Shown: piece after piece, positions 1-13,230 of the stretch
Layout of the letters: every line of letters begins with the position of its first letter
Position numbering within the stretch: the first letter of the stretch is position 1
Assembly (NCBI GenBank): GCA_000469685.2
Contig: LS997563.1
Span: forward strand, 18,648,257-18,712,256
Source of the DNA: Haemonchus contortus
Taxonomy: Eukaryota; Nematoda; Chromadorea; Rhabditida; Trichostrongylidae
DNA: 64,000 nucleotides
Direction: 5' to 3'
Notes under the pieces: generated by a model
Seen by the model: only the letters and a program-made list of their open reading frames with translations
What the model was told of the DNA's origin: nothing
Databases searched by the model: none
Translations under genes and position numbers: made by a program

Positions 1-782
1 GAATTAAAACAACACTCCATCAATGCGTTAACGGAAAGTTACCAACCCAAACAATCCGAAAGTCAAGAAAATGTACCCAGGCGAAAGATGTAGGCAGAAT
101 AGAATTTGGGAGCTAACAATGCACGATTTTCAAGAAAAAATCGGCATCAATACCTATAAAGTTGTAACAGTAAAGTAAACGGGATATCGCAACAAACCTC
201 GGCACAAAAACATCGGCAACACCAAAATATTGATAATCTAACGTAGAAATCTAACAACCAGTATATTATACCATCCGGGAACATAGCATGGAACACTGAC
301 ACTGCTCGATCTTATAAAGTAGTTAACATCAGGTAAATTTGATGCAGTAAATACCAGTGTTCCCGAATATTCTTTCCTAACAAGGTAACAACGTGCGTCG
401 GCGTAACAGATAACAATTTCAATGTTTGATTTTTTTTAAATAAACGCGCGGAGAAGAAGAACAAGTGCTCATCGAAAATCACGACAGTAGGGTATGCTTG
501 AGCAGAGATGAAACTTGAAAGATAGGTGTAGCCGTAACAAGAAAACCAACAAAATCACTTCTGAATTGGAAGAAATATAGACAAACCTATTGTGTTATGA
601 ATTCATAAACCTCTCTACATCACCAATTCACAACAAACAACTGTACGCAACGACACACACAACAATAACAGGTGTCGTACGTACAGAGTATTTTAGACGA
701 ATAAGGCGAAAACAGTGACGTAGCAACAGTTTAATTTACAAAGAAAGATGGAGCTACAGAAAGTGAAATGTTGTCAGTCTTA
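1..782. other. Downstream of ulp-4, no gene recognised
   Basis: AT-rich sequence beyond the ulp-4 stop codon. I see no exon with splice sites and protein similarity on either strand. A 60-residue plus-strand reading frame starting at 748 overlaps the ulp-4 last exon and is its antisense shadow. Confidence 0.4.
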
Positions 783-3700
783 TTACATTTTTTTGTTCAG
801 TATATCCAGTATCGGTGTCCATAACTCACGATTAGAACAAAGCGACAGTATTGCTCGCTGGATGTCTCGACGCTTGTTCTTCACACTAAAGTCTGGGTAC
901 TCTGCTGTGAAGTCGAATGCATCCAACTAAACACGAATGTTATCGGCCCTTTAGGAGGAACAGTTCAGATTTTTAGAAAATTCAAATATAGTTTCTAGTT
1001 AAGCCACTTTCGACTACTCCGCGGTCACCCAAACAGAATTTGATCTCCTGCCCATGAACTTTTTGTTCCTTGAATAAACAACAGGGTTGGGGCGTGTCCA
1101 TCATTAATCACTAAGAAAAAAAAAGAAAAAATTCTCTTTAGAGAGGCCTCCGTTCCGCGAGACAGAGGCCACCTAAGGACTGTTCTAGTTCACTGAAGCA
1201 GCTTGCACAGTCTGCGATTCCAGGGAGTAAGCAAACAATGAGAGCTGAAGAAGCATAGATTCCAAAAAATGGGGAGAAGGACTAGAAAAGGATCAATGTC
1301 GTGGGAAAAGGCAGCGCATTCTTAGATTTTCCTCATTTTCCCCTCGAATTCTCACCAATCCTCCAATTTCGTGAGTAAGCACGTCGATACAAATGAAGAA
1401 TCTTCCAAACCAATGCTAAGATTATGGGCGATTCCGAACTGGCAATTGTAAACGGTGGAAGGGAGGGAGAGGGGGGGGGGGGGCTTTAAACGCTCGCCAA
1501 ATCAATCATTATTATTACATGATTTCCTGACTTCGCGCAGAAAATAATGAATGGGATATTCGATAAGCAACTTTTCGTAGATTAGGTTTCGATATCTATC
1601 CACTTTATCCATATTTATGAGCTATACTAAGTGCAGGAACAAAAAAAATGAGGCAGACATTAAAGAATTGGCCCTTCATTTGATTGCAGCTCAGATCAGT
1701 CGATCTCAATTGACCGATACTATATGGCAGATATAAAGATACAGAAAAACACTCACATTAGACGGTGGTGCCAGAAGAAATCGTCGAGCGAATTCGACGA
1801 TGTAAAGCCCGCAGTCATAGTTGTTGCTTTGCTGGGGCAAACGATTCGGAAAAATGCAACGCATTCTCTCCATAGAACAAAGTGTTTGTTGGTTTCGCCT
1901 CATCCATACATACTAGAAAGCGGCATTTATCGACATTATTGGGAAAGGAACGAAACTCAAAAAGGAAAAGCATGTCTCGAAGCAACCTTCAAAAAGTCAT
2001 CACAGAGAACAGCGATGTTTTGCATGTTATTTGGATCTTCACTAAGCTGCGAATCAAAACAGAGCATCCTTGCGCGAGCAGTGAACGGATGACATACAAT
2101 CACTAAGGACCTGGAATACACTTCCTTATACTGCTTGGGCGAGAATGAAAGACATGTGTGACCTAGGCCATAGCAAAAAGATTTCTGAAACAGAAGTAAC
2201 CGGTTATTTTCTGCTACCGTTATACTATTAAATTAGGTCCGAATGAAAATTGTCCATAAAATCGCAAGACTCAGATTTCATCAAGAGTCATTTGGGAGAT
2301 ATTCACTGTACTACAAAACGCAGACTGGCTTTTAGACTTGCCAAGTAGGATGTCCGGCAAGCAAAAAATAGCTGAACCAGATCAAATTATAGCTTAATTT
2401 CTACAATAAAGATCAATACGTGAACTGTCCTGAAAATGGTTTTTTCTTACTGGCTTATACGCCTGAATCCGAGCCATACCGAAAGCATCCCACAATCGCA
2501 TGTGGGTTCGCAAGCACAAGTGGCCAATGCAGTGGATTGTGCGGCGGGTCCGATACACAGAAGGTTTATCCTTCTATCGAGTCTAATTTGGATTCACTGA
2601 CCACAGAAAATGATGGGAAGTGCGGATTAGCAGAGATACCGAAATCTCAACAACAAGTGGCTTGACTATGCGCATGAAAGAGGTTTTTTTGGCAATAACC
2701 TAACTCCTCCTCTCTGATTAACGTATAAGTGATATAGAAACTGAAAAATTCAAAAAAAAAATCCCAGAAAGCGTGGATGAATGCCTACGTGAAGTTGGGA
2801 GCAAAAGTCACAGGGCTTGTTCTACAGCCAGACGAACGCAAAAAGAGTTGTTACCTATGCGTAAAGTAACCTCTCACTGATTTTCTTCCATTACGTGTCG
2901 ATTTTTTACAGGCCATCTGATTCCCGAAAATGGAATAAAACATAACTTAAAATGGATTTAAAGTGGAAAAATTTTTTAGGGCTTAATGTTTGTCTCCTGA
3001 ATGACCTATGATGATACAACCTGAACTCTCAGAATGAATGAATTCAACCCCACCTGGCGACTAACGATTTGTCAACACTTATCCCGTTTCGTTTTCCTCG
3101 TGAAAAACGAAAGAATACACAGAGAAACACTCACCAATGTTCCCATTCATTTACCGGCACAATGATATAATCCACATCGATAAAATCAAAATCTTCCACA
3201 AAATCCAAGACATCGCCAAATCGGGCATCAAGCTAAAGTGCCATTATTACGCTTGCGATCCAGACAAGCATTCGAAAAATGTCAGCACTCACATTTCAAA
3301 ATTATCGCTTACTCTAGTTACCATTGGAAACATACCTTCTGATCATCAGTTAGAGTAACATCGGCATCATCGACCTGGGCTGCAGAATGAAGTATTGACA
3401 AATTGTGCCAAAATACCGATGGAAGAACAGTGACTCTTTGGCTCCTGCAAATTGCGATTGTACGAAAAAGGTTCTACATTTAACTATAGCAAACAATGCA
3501 CTATGAACAGAAAAACTGCACAAATATTCTAAAATTATACATAACGATTCCACGGTTTCATTGAAAAACAATGTTTGCTCCATCAAGAATTACTCATGTA
3601 AAAACCCTCTTAATGCTTTCAATTCACGCTAGTTATTTATGATGACTTGCTATCAACCATATCTTTAATTTAGTTTCGTCTGCAGAATTTATTTTATTTG

Positions 3701-6700
3701 ATACTTATGTTAATTGGACGTTAGGTCCTATCTATTCAAAGGATTCCACATTATCAACATTGTTCACATTGGAGGCAACGAAAAAAACAGGAAAGAAGCG
3801 GCAACAGAGGGAAACTCACGGTTCATCAGGAAGGATGTGTTCGACGACATGGTTAAGATAGAAGTCCACTATTGTGTCGTTAAGCAAATCCTATAAAAAC
3901 AGTGCACTGTATCTCACGTTAAAAAGGCATTTTTCTGATAGTACTAAGGTTTCCACTACGCTTTTTCAGTTTCAAGGTTAGGGAATTGAATTCCTGATAG
4001 ATTTTACCCAGCAATTTTTCATTTGATTTCAAGGAGCTGTGCCCTTTAAAGCTCTACCTAATGTATTTGGTAAGATTATGAATTCCCATTAATCACGGCT
4101 ATGGCATTCGAAAAAAGCCAGCTTTTCCCCACTCTCGTCGTTCATGTTTTCTAATAAATAATTATAGTAATATTTAAAAAGCCAACAATCAGGAGTTTTT
4201 TTTTTTGAGATCTTGCTGAGGAGAAGGGCTCATTTACAATGTGCGATGATGGACCTTCTTCTTGTACGATTCATAGGAATGGACTGTTTGGAATTCCAAT
4301 GTTGACAATCTTTCACCAATCGGTCTCTACGACTCAAGGTTCTTTACACAATGTTGCCCACCAGATAAAAAATCAGTTGAAAGGTGGTACCAAGCTAAAA
4401 ACTGTCAAAAGGCAATTTGTACCACTTTCCCATGCGACCACGCGAAACGACATAAATTTATCGCGTGAGTACCACCCAGTTAGGGATGAGACCGGACAGT
4501 AAACTCGGAAAACTTGAACAGCTCTTTTGATTTGAAAACATACTAAAAAACACAAAAGCGAGCGAGCTAGTCTGTACGAGTTGATTGCAAACATAATCCT
4601 GATATGAAGTTGCTGTTATTCTATTGTACAGCCTCACACACCCACCCACCGACCGACATATACTTAAACAAACGAGTCACTGCAACTGGATCCATCATTT
4701 TAGAGAAGGCAAAAACCCGAAGTCAGCAGTGTGAGAAGCCAACGAGTCAATCACCAGGCTTATAAATTCTATTCTCCGCCAATCTTCTACACAAAACAAT
4801 TTTCGTAAAAATGTGATAAATTTCCGTTACCTATTCTCATGACTAACTTGAAACCAAATTGTATTAGATGATCACACCTTGTGATTACAACTCACTCCTG
4901 CACCCATTCATGGAAATTTTTCTCCTCTCACAAAAGCTTTTCCTCACAACCCCCAATTACCTTTTTTACAAAGGGTTCGTTGATTAGCTATCATTGAATA
5001 CGTGACATATGGCATGGAGTAGCTTTTTATTGCTGCACTCGTGCGTGCCCTACTATCATTATTTCTCTCTGAGATATTACAACGGACAGCAAAAAGGAGG
5101 AAACAAAGCCGATCGGGTTCACATTGAGATCATGCAGTGATGCGTTGAAATCTCGCTCAGCCTACTTTTCTACGAAGAGTTCGTTTCCTTCAGCCCTTCA
5201 ATCAGGAAGTAGGTTGCAAGCATGGACGCTCTGCTTGTCAAAAGAAAGCAAATATGCGTTTCCCACACGTTGTTTTCCTAGCGATGATATGCTCCCCTCA
5301 TTTTGTTCAGCTTTTGCTGGCTGCAAAAATGAACGAGCTCTCGCTGCTCCAGCAACTCAGAATTCCGTTCCATAGCTAAAGAACTGTGCGTGTGATTTAT
5401 CAATAGCTGTATTTGCGCGGAACTGGTGAAAAATATGTTGGAAAAAGAAAATTCTATTAAAATATTAATAAATAATTATTAACAGAAATACCATTGCAGA
5501 GAACCCAAAAACACAATCAGAACTCACATTCTCCTGAAGACATAAAAAGTCAGCCAGGCGAACGCTAATGGACTGAAAAGGAAACCGGATCCGCAGCATC
5601 TCAGATGAAGCTGTAAGTTCTACGCATCCGCTCTAAAAACAGCAACTGCAATGAATTCTCTTCATTGGAAACGAACAGTAATAGCATGCAAACATTTTTA
5701 TCATTCTGCGGAAGAAGTTTGGTTATACCAAAAAAGATTTTTCTTCATTTTGAGCCGAAAAAATCGCTCTAATGCTCGTCAAGGCCGATCTCAATACGAT
5801 GGAGCCGAAAATTTCGATTCAATGAAAAATAACTAGACATCAAAGACAAAATCGCATCGGAATAGGTGGAATGCTAATGGATAAAAGAAAGAGTCACGTT
5901 ACTCGCAAACCTGCCTTGTTAAAGTCCTACGTCTCATTTCGCATACGAAAAAGGTTGACTTCAACTTGTAGAGCAGGATTGGTGAAATGGAAAGCCTCAC
6001 CCATCAAGACATCAAAAAGCACTCACCCTTGTTCGTTCTCGCAATCTTATTCCGCTTGATCCGTCATCTATCATGTCAGAATTATCACTGACTCCCTCAG
6101 AATCACTTCCGAATGAAGGAACAGATGAACCCATTGAGGAACATTCATCGTCTACAAATGAAGGATATGATAGATTATTCAGAACTAAAGGCTGCGAATT
6201 CTATGTGGAGAAAAAAGCCATTCCGCTTCTTCTCCTCTTCATTGATTATTACTAATGCACACACCACAGTACCATCTCTCGCACAAATCTCATCCAACTG
6301 TGCAGCCACAAGCCCTACTCCAAGTCAAGCTCGTTCACCGCGCTCCTCAGCGCATAATAACGTAGGCATTTAAAACCCCTGCGTTTTATTACTAACCTCA
6401 AGACTTTAATTTCAGTTTTACTGTGGTGCGACCCATCCCCTTACAAGTGAATTCACTTTCTCACTATAGTTCTTTGACTATATGCCAATCATTTCTCGTC
6501 ATTGAAAGACAATCTGCACGGCATTCGATAAAAAAGTCTTGTGAGCGTCATGATGACGCTATAACCAGTCCTACACACAATTACTCATCACTGTATAATC
6601 TGATACCAAAGTTACTGGAGCCGAGCTATGCGGTCATAGCTACCACATAACGTTTCCCAGTCACTGTTCCAATTTCATTGGTCCAGAAAATTAAGAAAAA

Positions 6701-8524
6701 AGGTTCCGGCATAGAAAGAGTGAACTTACCGCAGTTCGTAAAATCTGCATGAAAGGTGTAATCATCCATGCAGACGTCGAAAGACGCCCCAGATCCACCT
6801 TCACATTGCGAATACCGTTGAAAAGACGGTATTAAGGAATTCTGATGAGTAGATATCTCCATTACTATCACTCGTGGGGCTATGAAGCGGACATAAAATG
6901 ACCCTTAAAAATAACAAATTATAGTTGAAAACGGTCCCATCACTAATGAATGTCATAGAACACCCGAACATGAACAGAAACAGACTTCGGTGACGAACTC
7001 GAGCTAACGAACATAAATACGAAATGAGTAAGAGAGGGTGCTTTGTTCGAAGTCTATGCGAACTTCAACTGCATAACAAAAGTGGGAGGACAACAGACAG
7101 GAACTGATGTAATGAGCGAGACCGATTATCTGACTCAGCTGACTCAGCAACCAGCTTAAACTGAGGAATACAACAGGTTGCAAACAGTGGAGTATCTGGG
7201 AGGAACCGCGCTCCGAGGCTAGCCACACTATTTATTTGCCATTGCTAAGTTACTTATCGATTGAAACGATTCTGAAATTGCTAAACAGAAGTCTGGAAAT
7301 TGATGAATCAATCACTCCGTATCTAATCTGTGGTAGAGGATTCAACGGTTCAGCGAAGCCGCAGACCATAAACAAAACCTAAGATAAGGCGGGAATAAAA
7401 TCTTGAATGCTGACACTAAGCTGCTTAGGAGGAACCTCAGAAATCGATAATTTGAATAGAAAAACAACCATAGCTATGAAGGAAAGTTTGAAACCATTCC
7501 AAAGCGTAACAGAATATTCATGATAGCATCACCATTCGAATGACTAATTGTATGCATAAAAAAACTGGACAGCAGAAAGGTATCAAGGCCATCTAGTTGG
7601 ACAGTCACATTCCAATAGAAATATGCGGCGGGTTCCAGTGTAAAATCGAGAATTAAATGATTGCAGCGATCATATCGAGTGGGAATGATTGCGCTTGCAA
7701 AGTTCGTCTAATGACCCTGGCATGACCGCCAGCCATGGTAATGGAAACTTCTGAACTGTTGGAACACGAACTGAAGAAAGTCTCGAGCAGCAACCTTACA
7801 AAAAAACTTGCAAAACCTCCCATTCTCAGGGATAAAAGTGGCGCCTGACGTCTGCTATTACGTTATGCTAACGGTTCATTATCTATCCATCGCATCAGTT
7901 TCCATATGATCGATACCGTCGGCATTACAGAACCGATGAATGACATTGAATAAGAACTTTCCAATCAATCGACGCACTCGTTTCCCGTTCGTTTTTTCGA
8001 GAAGTTTTTTTTTTGCCAAAGCTTTGATAAATTGGTTACGAACGTTTCTAACACAATTCAACTGAATGAACGTTGATAGGAAGGGCTAATATTACGGAAT
8101 TAGCTATAAATACACGTGGAGCTACGAAGTTCCCAGCGAGTAATTCTCAGTAAACACGCCATGGCAACTCAATGACTCAGCATTGCACAACATTGTGCAC
8201 ATAGCTACGACGTCAACAACTACCTGAATAATGAGTGTTCAAACTGGCGCAAAAAACGAAAACCACAGAAAACAGAAAAGAAAGTAACTAACTAGCCGTG
8301 CGGTCTGATGGAAAGGAAAAGGCGGGAAGCGCGAAAGGGAAATCAATGGGGGTGGTATGGGTGGTCCCGCTGCGAAATTCGTCAGCGGTGCCAGCCGGAC
8401 AGCTGAGCAAATGGGGTTGGCGCACTGCACTTCGCACACTCCTACTTGTTTGACCCGCCGGCTTCGTAGCAAAATTGATTGGTGACACTGCTCCCACATA
8501 CTTTGTGGCCACACAAGTACTCAT
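783..8524 (-). CDS. ulp-4: SUMO-specific cysteine protease, ULP-4/SENP6-7 type (ten exons)
   Basis: Exons in reading order: 8524-8293, 6903-6730, 6151-6027, 5572-5528, 3890-3820, 3444-3336, 3232-3135, 2110-1987, 1912-1757 and 926-783, with stop TAA at 785-783. They sum to 1278 nt (425 residues) and every junction keeps phase with GT/AG ends. The C-terminal half is a C48 peptidase domain. The fold-entry motif LLNDTIVDFYL is at about 194-204 and the pre-histidine strand DYIIVPVNEWEHW at about 273-285. The catalytic triad is His284 (HW split across an intron), Asp304 (LCFDS) and Cys360 in QSNNYDCG, with Gln354 as the oxyanion residue. The end (KNKRRDIQRAILSL) matches the usual last helix of SENP enzymes. 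Family knowledge: such enzymes remove SUMO from proteins. The N-terminal 190 residues are Ser/Asp-rich and unrecognised. Exons 1 and 2 rest only on open frame, phase and splice sites and are the weakest part. C. elegans ULP-4 is of similar length (from memory). Confidence 0.8.
1502..1621 (-). other. Possible alternative last exon of ulp-4
   Basis: After an acceptor CTTAGTATAG, a 39-residue open frame runs to TGA at 1504-1502. It is in the same phase (0) as the terminal exon 926-783, so either could follow the exon ending at 1757. It contains DKVDRYRNLIYEKLL, mildly like the basic last helix of SENP domains. The exon at 926-783 fits the family better, so this one is alternative or spurious. 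Confidence 0.3.
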
Positions 8525-8540
8525 AAAAGCTGAAAAGTTG
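8522..8540 (-). promoter_or_regulatory. Candidate spliced-leader acceptor of ulp-4
   Basis: On the minus strand AACTTTTCAG ends at 8530, five bases before the proposed ATG at 8524-8522. A strong acceptor with no upstream donor, this close to a start codon, is typical of nematode spliced-leader addition. That is an inference; no leader sequence is visible. Confidence 0.4.
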
Positions 8541-10560
8541 TAATACTGTTTTACGATCGGGCTCCTGGGTGAAGCACTAACACCCACCCAGTATTGTTAA
8601 AAACCGATAAAAATTTTTTAGATATTTCTGAAATATCACATATGAGGAGTGTTTTGAACATCAAAATTTTATACGTTGGAGGTTATTCATGATGACAGGT
8701 GGGTAGTTCAGGTCCGATTCTAGGAACCAAGCATATGGTAGGCCAGGTTTACAGCTAACAATAAAAAGGCAGTTTGAAGCAGATTGGTTTACCAAAATGT
8801 TGACAAACCAGTCCCGTAAGCCGCAAACAGCAATTAAGACCTGAGAAAACTGCTACGGATCGAAAAATCGCTATCGCCATAGCTTTCGGAAGGCCAGTTT
8901 ATTTTATGGGCTATGCAAAGCTCCTAACAAGGAAGGGCAGTAATTGACATCACTACAAATAAACCAAGTACAACAAAATTCTGTTTACTATAGCGATAAG
9001 GTACTGTTCAGAGTTGGAAAGTCGTGAAATCCCCACCGAGCCCCAGATATGTATTGATTGACCGACTCGCCCACTCTGCATTCTCGCGGCTCCGCTATCG
9101 ATGGGATCGATACGTATCAAAAACTAATGGCGAATATCATAAATATTTGATAGTTCTACTAACATTTCTGAATTGTGAACAAATACCAAAGAGGGGAACA
9201 ATCAATTATAAGTGCACCAAAAGAGATTGATTACCATGACACGTAATGTTGGTCTATTTTTAGCGGTTGATTTCTCTCACACGCTTCCAATCGTACTCTC
9301 TCAATTTTAGACTTTCCACATCTTTTTTTTAAAATAAGCTCTCAGCACCTTCTCGCAAAACTGTAATCTAAAGGAGTGTTACCACAATAACCATGTCAGA
9401 TTGGAGGTAGAAATTTTCTAAGAAACCTTAACTTTCAAAATAAAAGTCAAATCTTTGGTGTGCTGTATTTGAACGAGCCCCCGAGATTTATAACATAACA
9501 ACTTCATCGACGAGTGACTTTTCTGAAAATTCGCTTTTCCAGGGTAACTTTACTCATTCACGTGGAGCAATCGTGTGCATTCCTAGAATGCTTTTGACTT
9601 ACAAGCTTCGAAGATGGCAACTTGCCAGAACGTCAGTCGTCGACAAAACTTCCTCTTATCAGTTTCGGGAACGTAGTCAAATATAACACATAGAAGATAA
9701 ACTAAATTGCACCGAGATCATTGGAGAGGCCATCGTGGGTCTTCCGGACAGGCAAATGCGCATTTAAACTAAACTATACATCTAGTGAAGTAGTTTTCAG
9801 TCCTGTGAGGTTGGATCTATGAACGGGAGCTAGATCTTTTAGATAGTGAACCATCTGATCGCAGAATCGATTAGAAGAAACAGATAAGTATCAATTACGA
9901 GGATGAGCCCCAGATGCGCGATATTATTCCCTGTTCACACAACTGCTTCTCTTATTGCTGATTCACCGATTTCACTGCAGTTATGTATTATATGAACAAC
10001 CAGTTGAGCCGTCCGGTTTACGCCGGGCCCTCATTCATTACATTTATTAATCAGTTAGAAATGCCCCCCCCCCCTTGAGTGAAGAAAAGTAGAGGAATGT
10101 AGGATAGAGCTGAGTTTCCCATATCACTCTCTTATCGTAATCATAAACTTTTGCGGACGGACACACCGACATACCGACAAACACCATATTGGACGAGTAG
10201 CAAGCGACAAAGAAAGTAGCAAAACTATATCTGCAGTTATATTTGTACATAACGACGTGGAAGAGTGCAGTAAGATAAGGAACATAAAAAATGGGCCGCC
10301 GCCCGATAGGACAATGGAGCGGATCGGGCGCCCTCGTCAACGCGTCAGGTGCGAGACTTCCCGCACGTCCACTCTGTCTGACGCCTCCCTTCCCTCCCTA
10401 TCACACCGCCAGATTACAACGCGTCTTAACATGTCTTTGCGGGTCGTTCTTAATTATTGTTCATATGTAACAAGATGAATCATGTTTGAACATGATTCAG
10501 GACGGAATGACGATGGCGTTCCTGCTTTTCCACTTTTTCTGTTCTGATTATTGACATCAG
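8541..10560. other. Intergenic, no gene seen
   Basis: Sequence upstream of ulp-4. It holds short homopolymer runs (poly-C near 10066) and a 24-base near-perfect palindrome at 10476-10499. No splice-supported coding sequence was recognised on either strand. Confidence 0.4.
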
Positions 10561-10830
10561 GGGCGGAGGTGGTGTAATGACAAAAGGTGCACTATCTCAC
10601 ACGTATGGTCGCGGGTTCGACTCCCGAATCGATAGCCGAACAAGCCTTCCGTCTGTCCGGGGTTGGCTAATTGGTACCAGATTCGTCTGAGAGGATAAAA
10701 GCACTGACTTGTACATCGACTGGCCACCGCAAATCATTGAATAGGTCACCTACGCACTCATTACACTTCTACGGTTCTGAGTAGAAGTCGAATGCGTGGG
10801 CGCATCCCTCCGTCCGGATTGATTAACGCC
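10561..10830 (+). mobile_element. tRNA-derived SINE copy
   Basis: Starts GGCGGAGGTGGTGTAATG (A-box-like) and carries GGGTTCGACTCCCG (B-box) near 10614-10627, the internal promoter layout of a tRNA-derived SINE. The body motifs TTGGTACCAGATTCGTC, AAAGCACTGACTTGTACATC and GCATCCCTCCGTCCGG recur in the other copies of this window (25.5, 16.6, 19.6, 41.6 and 63.5 kb). No terminal duplication was established. Confidence 0.7.
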
Positions 10831-12440
10831 AAAAGAGAGTTTAAAGAGAGGAACTGATAACAATTAAGCCCTCTGATACAAGGAAAAAAAGCTTGATCTG
10901 ACATCATTTTCAAAGGTACAATTTTGAGATACACTTCTAACTTGAAAAGCGAAAGTGTTGGTGGAGAATAGTGCATTGAAGGTGACGAAGGTGAGAAAAT
11001 GCGGTAGAATTTAGCTTCGTGAAAGTAGTCAAAATAGGTGAAGGGCGAGATTACTGGGACGGGAATGACATGGAAGGGGCATTCAAAAAGGACTCCAAAG
11101 AAAAAGAATTAAAAGAGATTTGAAAAGAATCGTGCAATTGCGTAATGAGGTGACTACAGTAATCTAAAAATGTCAAGTATGGCCTTCTACTCGGAATTAA
11201 CCCGAAAATGTGAATTTTGAACATGTGAACGATGAGCCGGCACAGTTTACGATGAAAATGATTTTTGAGATGTCCTATTAGGATGAGCCTCTGGTTCCTA
11301 CATATAACACATGAAACGAAACCGAACAGAAAAATGGTTTAGGTGGAACGTTCTCGTATGCCACACAAACTGGCCATGCACCACTGTTGGCATTGGAGCA
11401 ACTTTGTTGACAGTGCAATCAGCTGATCGTGGTAATTTACAACAATCTCGACTATTCTCTCATTCTACTGCACCTCCATCTAACTAATATTGCTCTGAAT
11501 AACTATTTTAAGATAGTGGTAGTGATTAAGAGAACAGGGCACGATTAAGCCATCTACACCAGGATCTTCACCTGATTTGAAGGCAATTTTGAACATGTTT
11601 GGCTTGCCGTAGCCAGCTGTACGCAATGGCACAACATTCGACTGCTCGTCCAAATACCCCTCCCATGCAATTTTCGTCGCCGTATTCTCGTCCAACCCCT
11701 ATGTTAACGATTTTTGGAAGCCTTTTATTTCGCTGAATGCGCCAAGTTTCGCGTTTTCTTCACCACTTTTGCGCTATTTTGAGTTACTATTTCCATTATC
11801 CGCCCATAACCAGGTAACTCAAAACAAGAATTTTTGTGAGCTGTGACCTTAACAACGCCGTCAAAAAACGCGTGCCTCTGCGTGTGGACGCCAACAAAGT
11901 GAATTTCAGCCCTCAGTTCGCCCTGTATAGACCATTTTCAACATGACAGCCCCTCATACAGCTCACGATAAAATGGGTCCCTGCGGCCTACCCAGGAATA
12001 ACTCTGGTACAGATTTGGTTCAATAAGAGCTCGAAATCTATGTCGGTATGAGAATGCGCCCTATGCGGTCGCTGCTCGGTAAGGAAATGAGCGAAGAGTG
12101 GTTTGCCCTAGTCGCTAGATGGACCAATTGAGGAGAAATCAAAGGTAAATTCGTGGATCGCTCATAAAAAAGACCTTTTTCATACGCGATGAAAAGGTGT
12201 CAGTAACTTTGAATGAGGCCATTAGGAGGCATTTCGAAGATGTTAGCATTTTGAAACCAGATAGAAGCATCCCCTTCTACTCTGGAAAGCATTACATCGC
12301 AATGGTTTTATAAAGAGAAAAGAGGAGAAAGAGGAAGGAAAGATGAGTCTCCTCCACTCACTTACGCGAGCCTCTGGGAGCGAGGGCGACTTGCATGCTT
12401 ACATTGATGGCTTACACTGAACTGTGCCTTCATCATTACA
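10831..12440. repeat. Fragments of the AAGGCACAGTTCACGAT repeat family
   Basis: 11600-11850 resembles the 3-prime half of the element at 59122-59601 (shared TACGCAATGGCAC, TATTCTCGTC and TTTTGGAAGCC-like blocks). ACAGCTCACGATAAAATGG at 11957 and CACTGAACTGTGCCTTCAT near 12415-12433 look like the two ends of another degenerate copy. No gene was seen here. Confidence 0.4.
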
Positions 12441-12976
12441 TGTTTGTAAAATAGCAACGGCGTGGTCACAAAACCGTTTTTTTGTTCTTTTTCCTTACAT
12501 AGGCTTCAGGAGAATCATAGAAATTCCTCAATTTTCACTTGAGCCTGGAATCTTCCCTCTTCCCTGAAGTTTCCTTCCTCCTAGTTCTCATTCGAGTCCA
12601 ACAGTTCCACAACAAAATCAAGCTGGTTACCAAGGCATTCTATATACGATGTTATCTTTCCGATGAAACGAAATTCCCCTGGGTGATACTGCCGGAATTA
12701 CTCCTATGGGAAGAAATCATATCATTTTCTATTCATGATACCCATCGTCGTTGGGCTTCACTCCCATAATGTCTTTTGTCCTTTCTACTGCCGAGAATTC
12801 GCTGGACGCTGTAGGGACGGTCCGGCTCAGTGAAGAGCTCACTGTTTGCAGAGTCAAAGATGGTACTCCACGCTCCGGCCAACAGATCGTTCAAACAACA
12901 AATTATATTGGGGATATGGGTAGCAAACACAGATAGCCAGCACTGAAAAAGTTTCAGCGATGAGGAAAATTCAGCG

Positions 12977-13230
12977 AGGATAAGTCAAAGGCATAGTTCA
13001 CGATAACTGTCGAAATCCTTTTTGGGTTGAAAAGCGGAGAGGTTGGTGAAGAGTAGTGCATCAATGACGGATAAAGCGAGAAATTTAGAAGAGAAATGTT
13101 TTCTAAAAAAGTGAAAACAAAGGTTGTACAAGACCACCATGGTGGGAATGGCATAAAGGGGTATTTGGACATTAATTTTTGCTTACGCCAAAAGTGTCCC
13201 CAACTGCCACTGTCACCATGAATCATTACG
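12977..13230. repeat. Fragment of the same terminal-repeat family
   Basis: AAAGGCATAGTTCACGATAA near 12988 matches the family terminus. The following GTGAAAACA..GGTTGTAC block is shared with 46460-46480. It is probably a truncated copy. Confidence 0.4.

Noticed and set aside
1441..1490. Poly-G tract, and similar tracts at 10066, 50443, 54145 and 61350
   Set aside because: Simple homopolymers common in this kind of genome; no structure beyond that.
7020..7228. Minus-strand frame PDTPLFATCCIPQFKLVAES... in ulp-4 intron 1
   Set aside because: No donor in matching phase and no recognisable domain. Left out of the model.
7880..8046. Minus-strand basic open frame after an acceptor (LNCVRNVRNQFIKALAKKK...)
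   Set aside because: It looks protein-like, but its phase does not fit between ulp-4 exons 1 and 2 and no donor in the right phase was found. No family was recognised.
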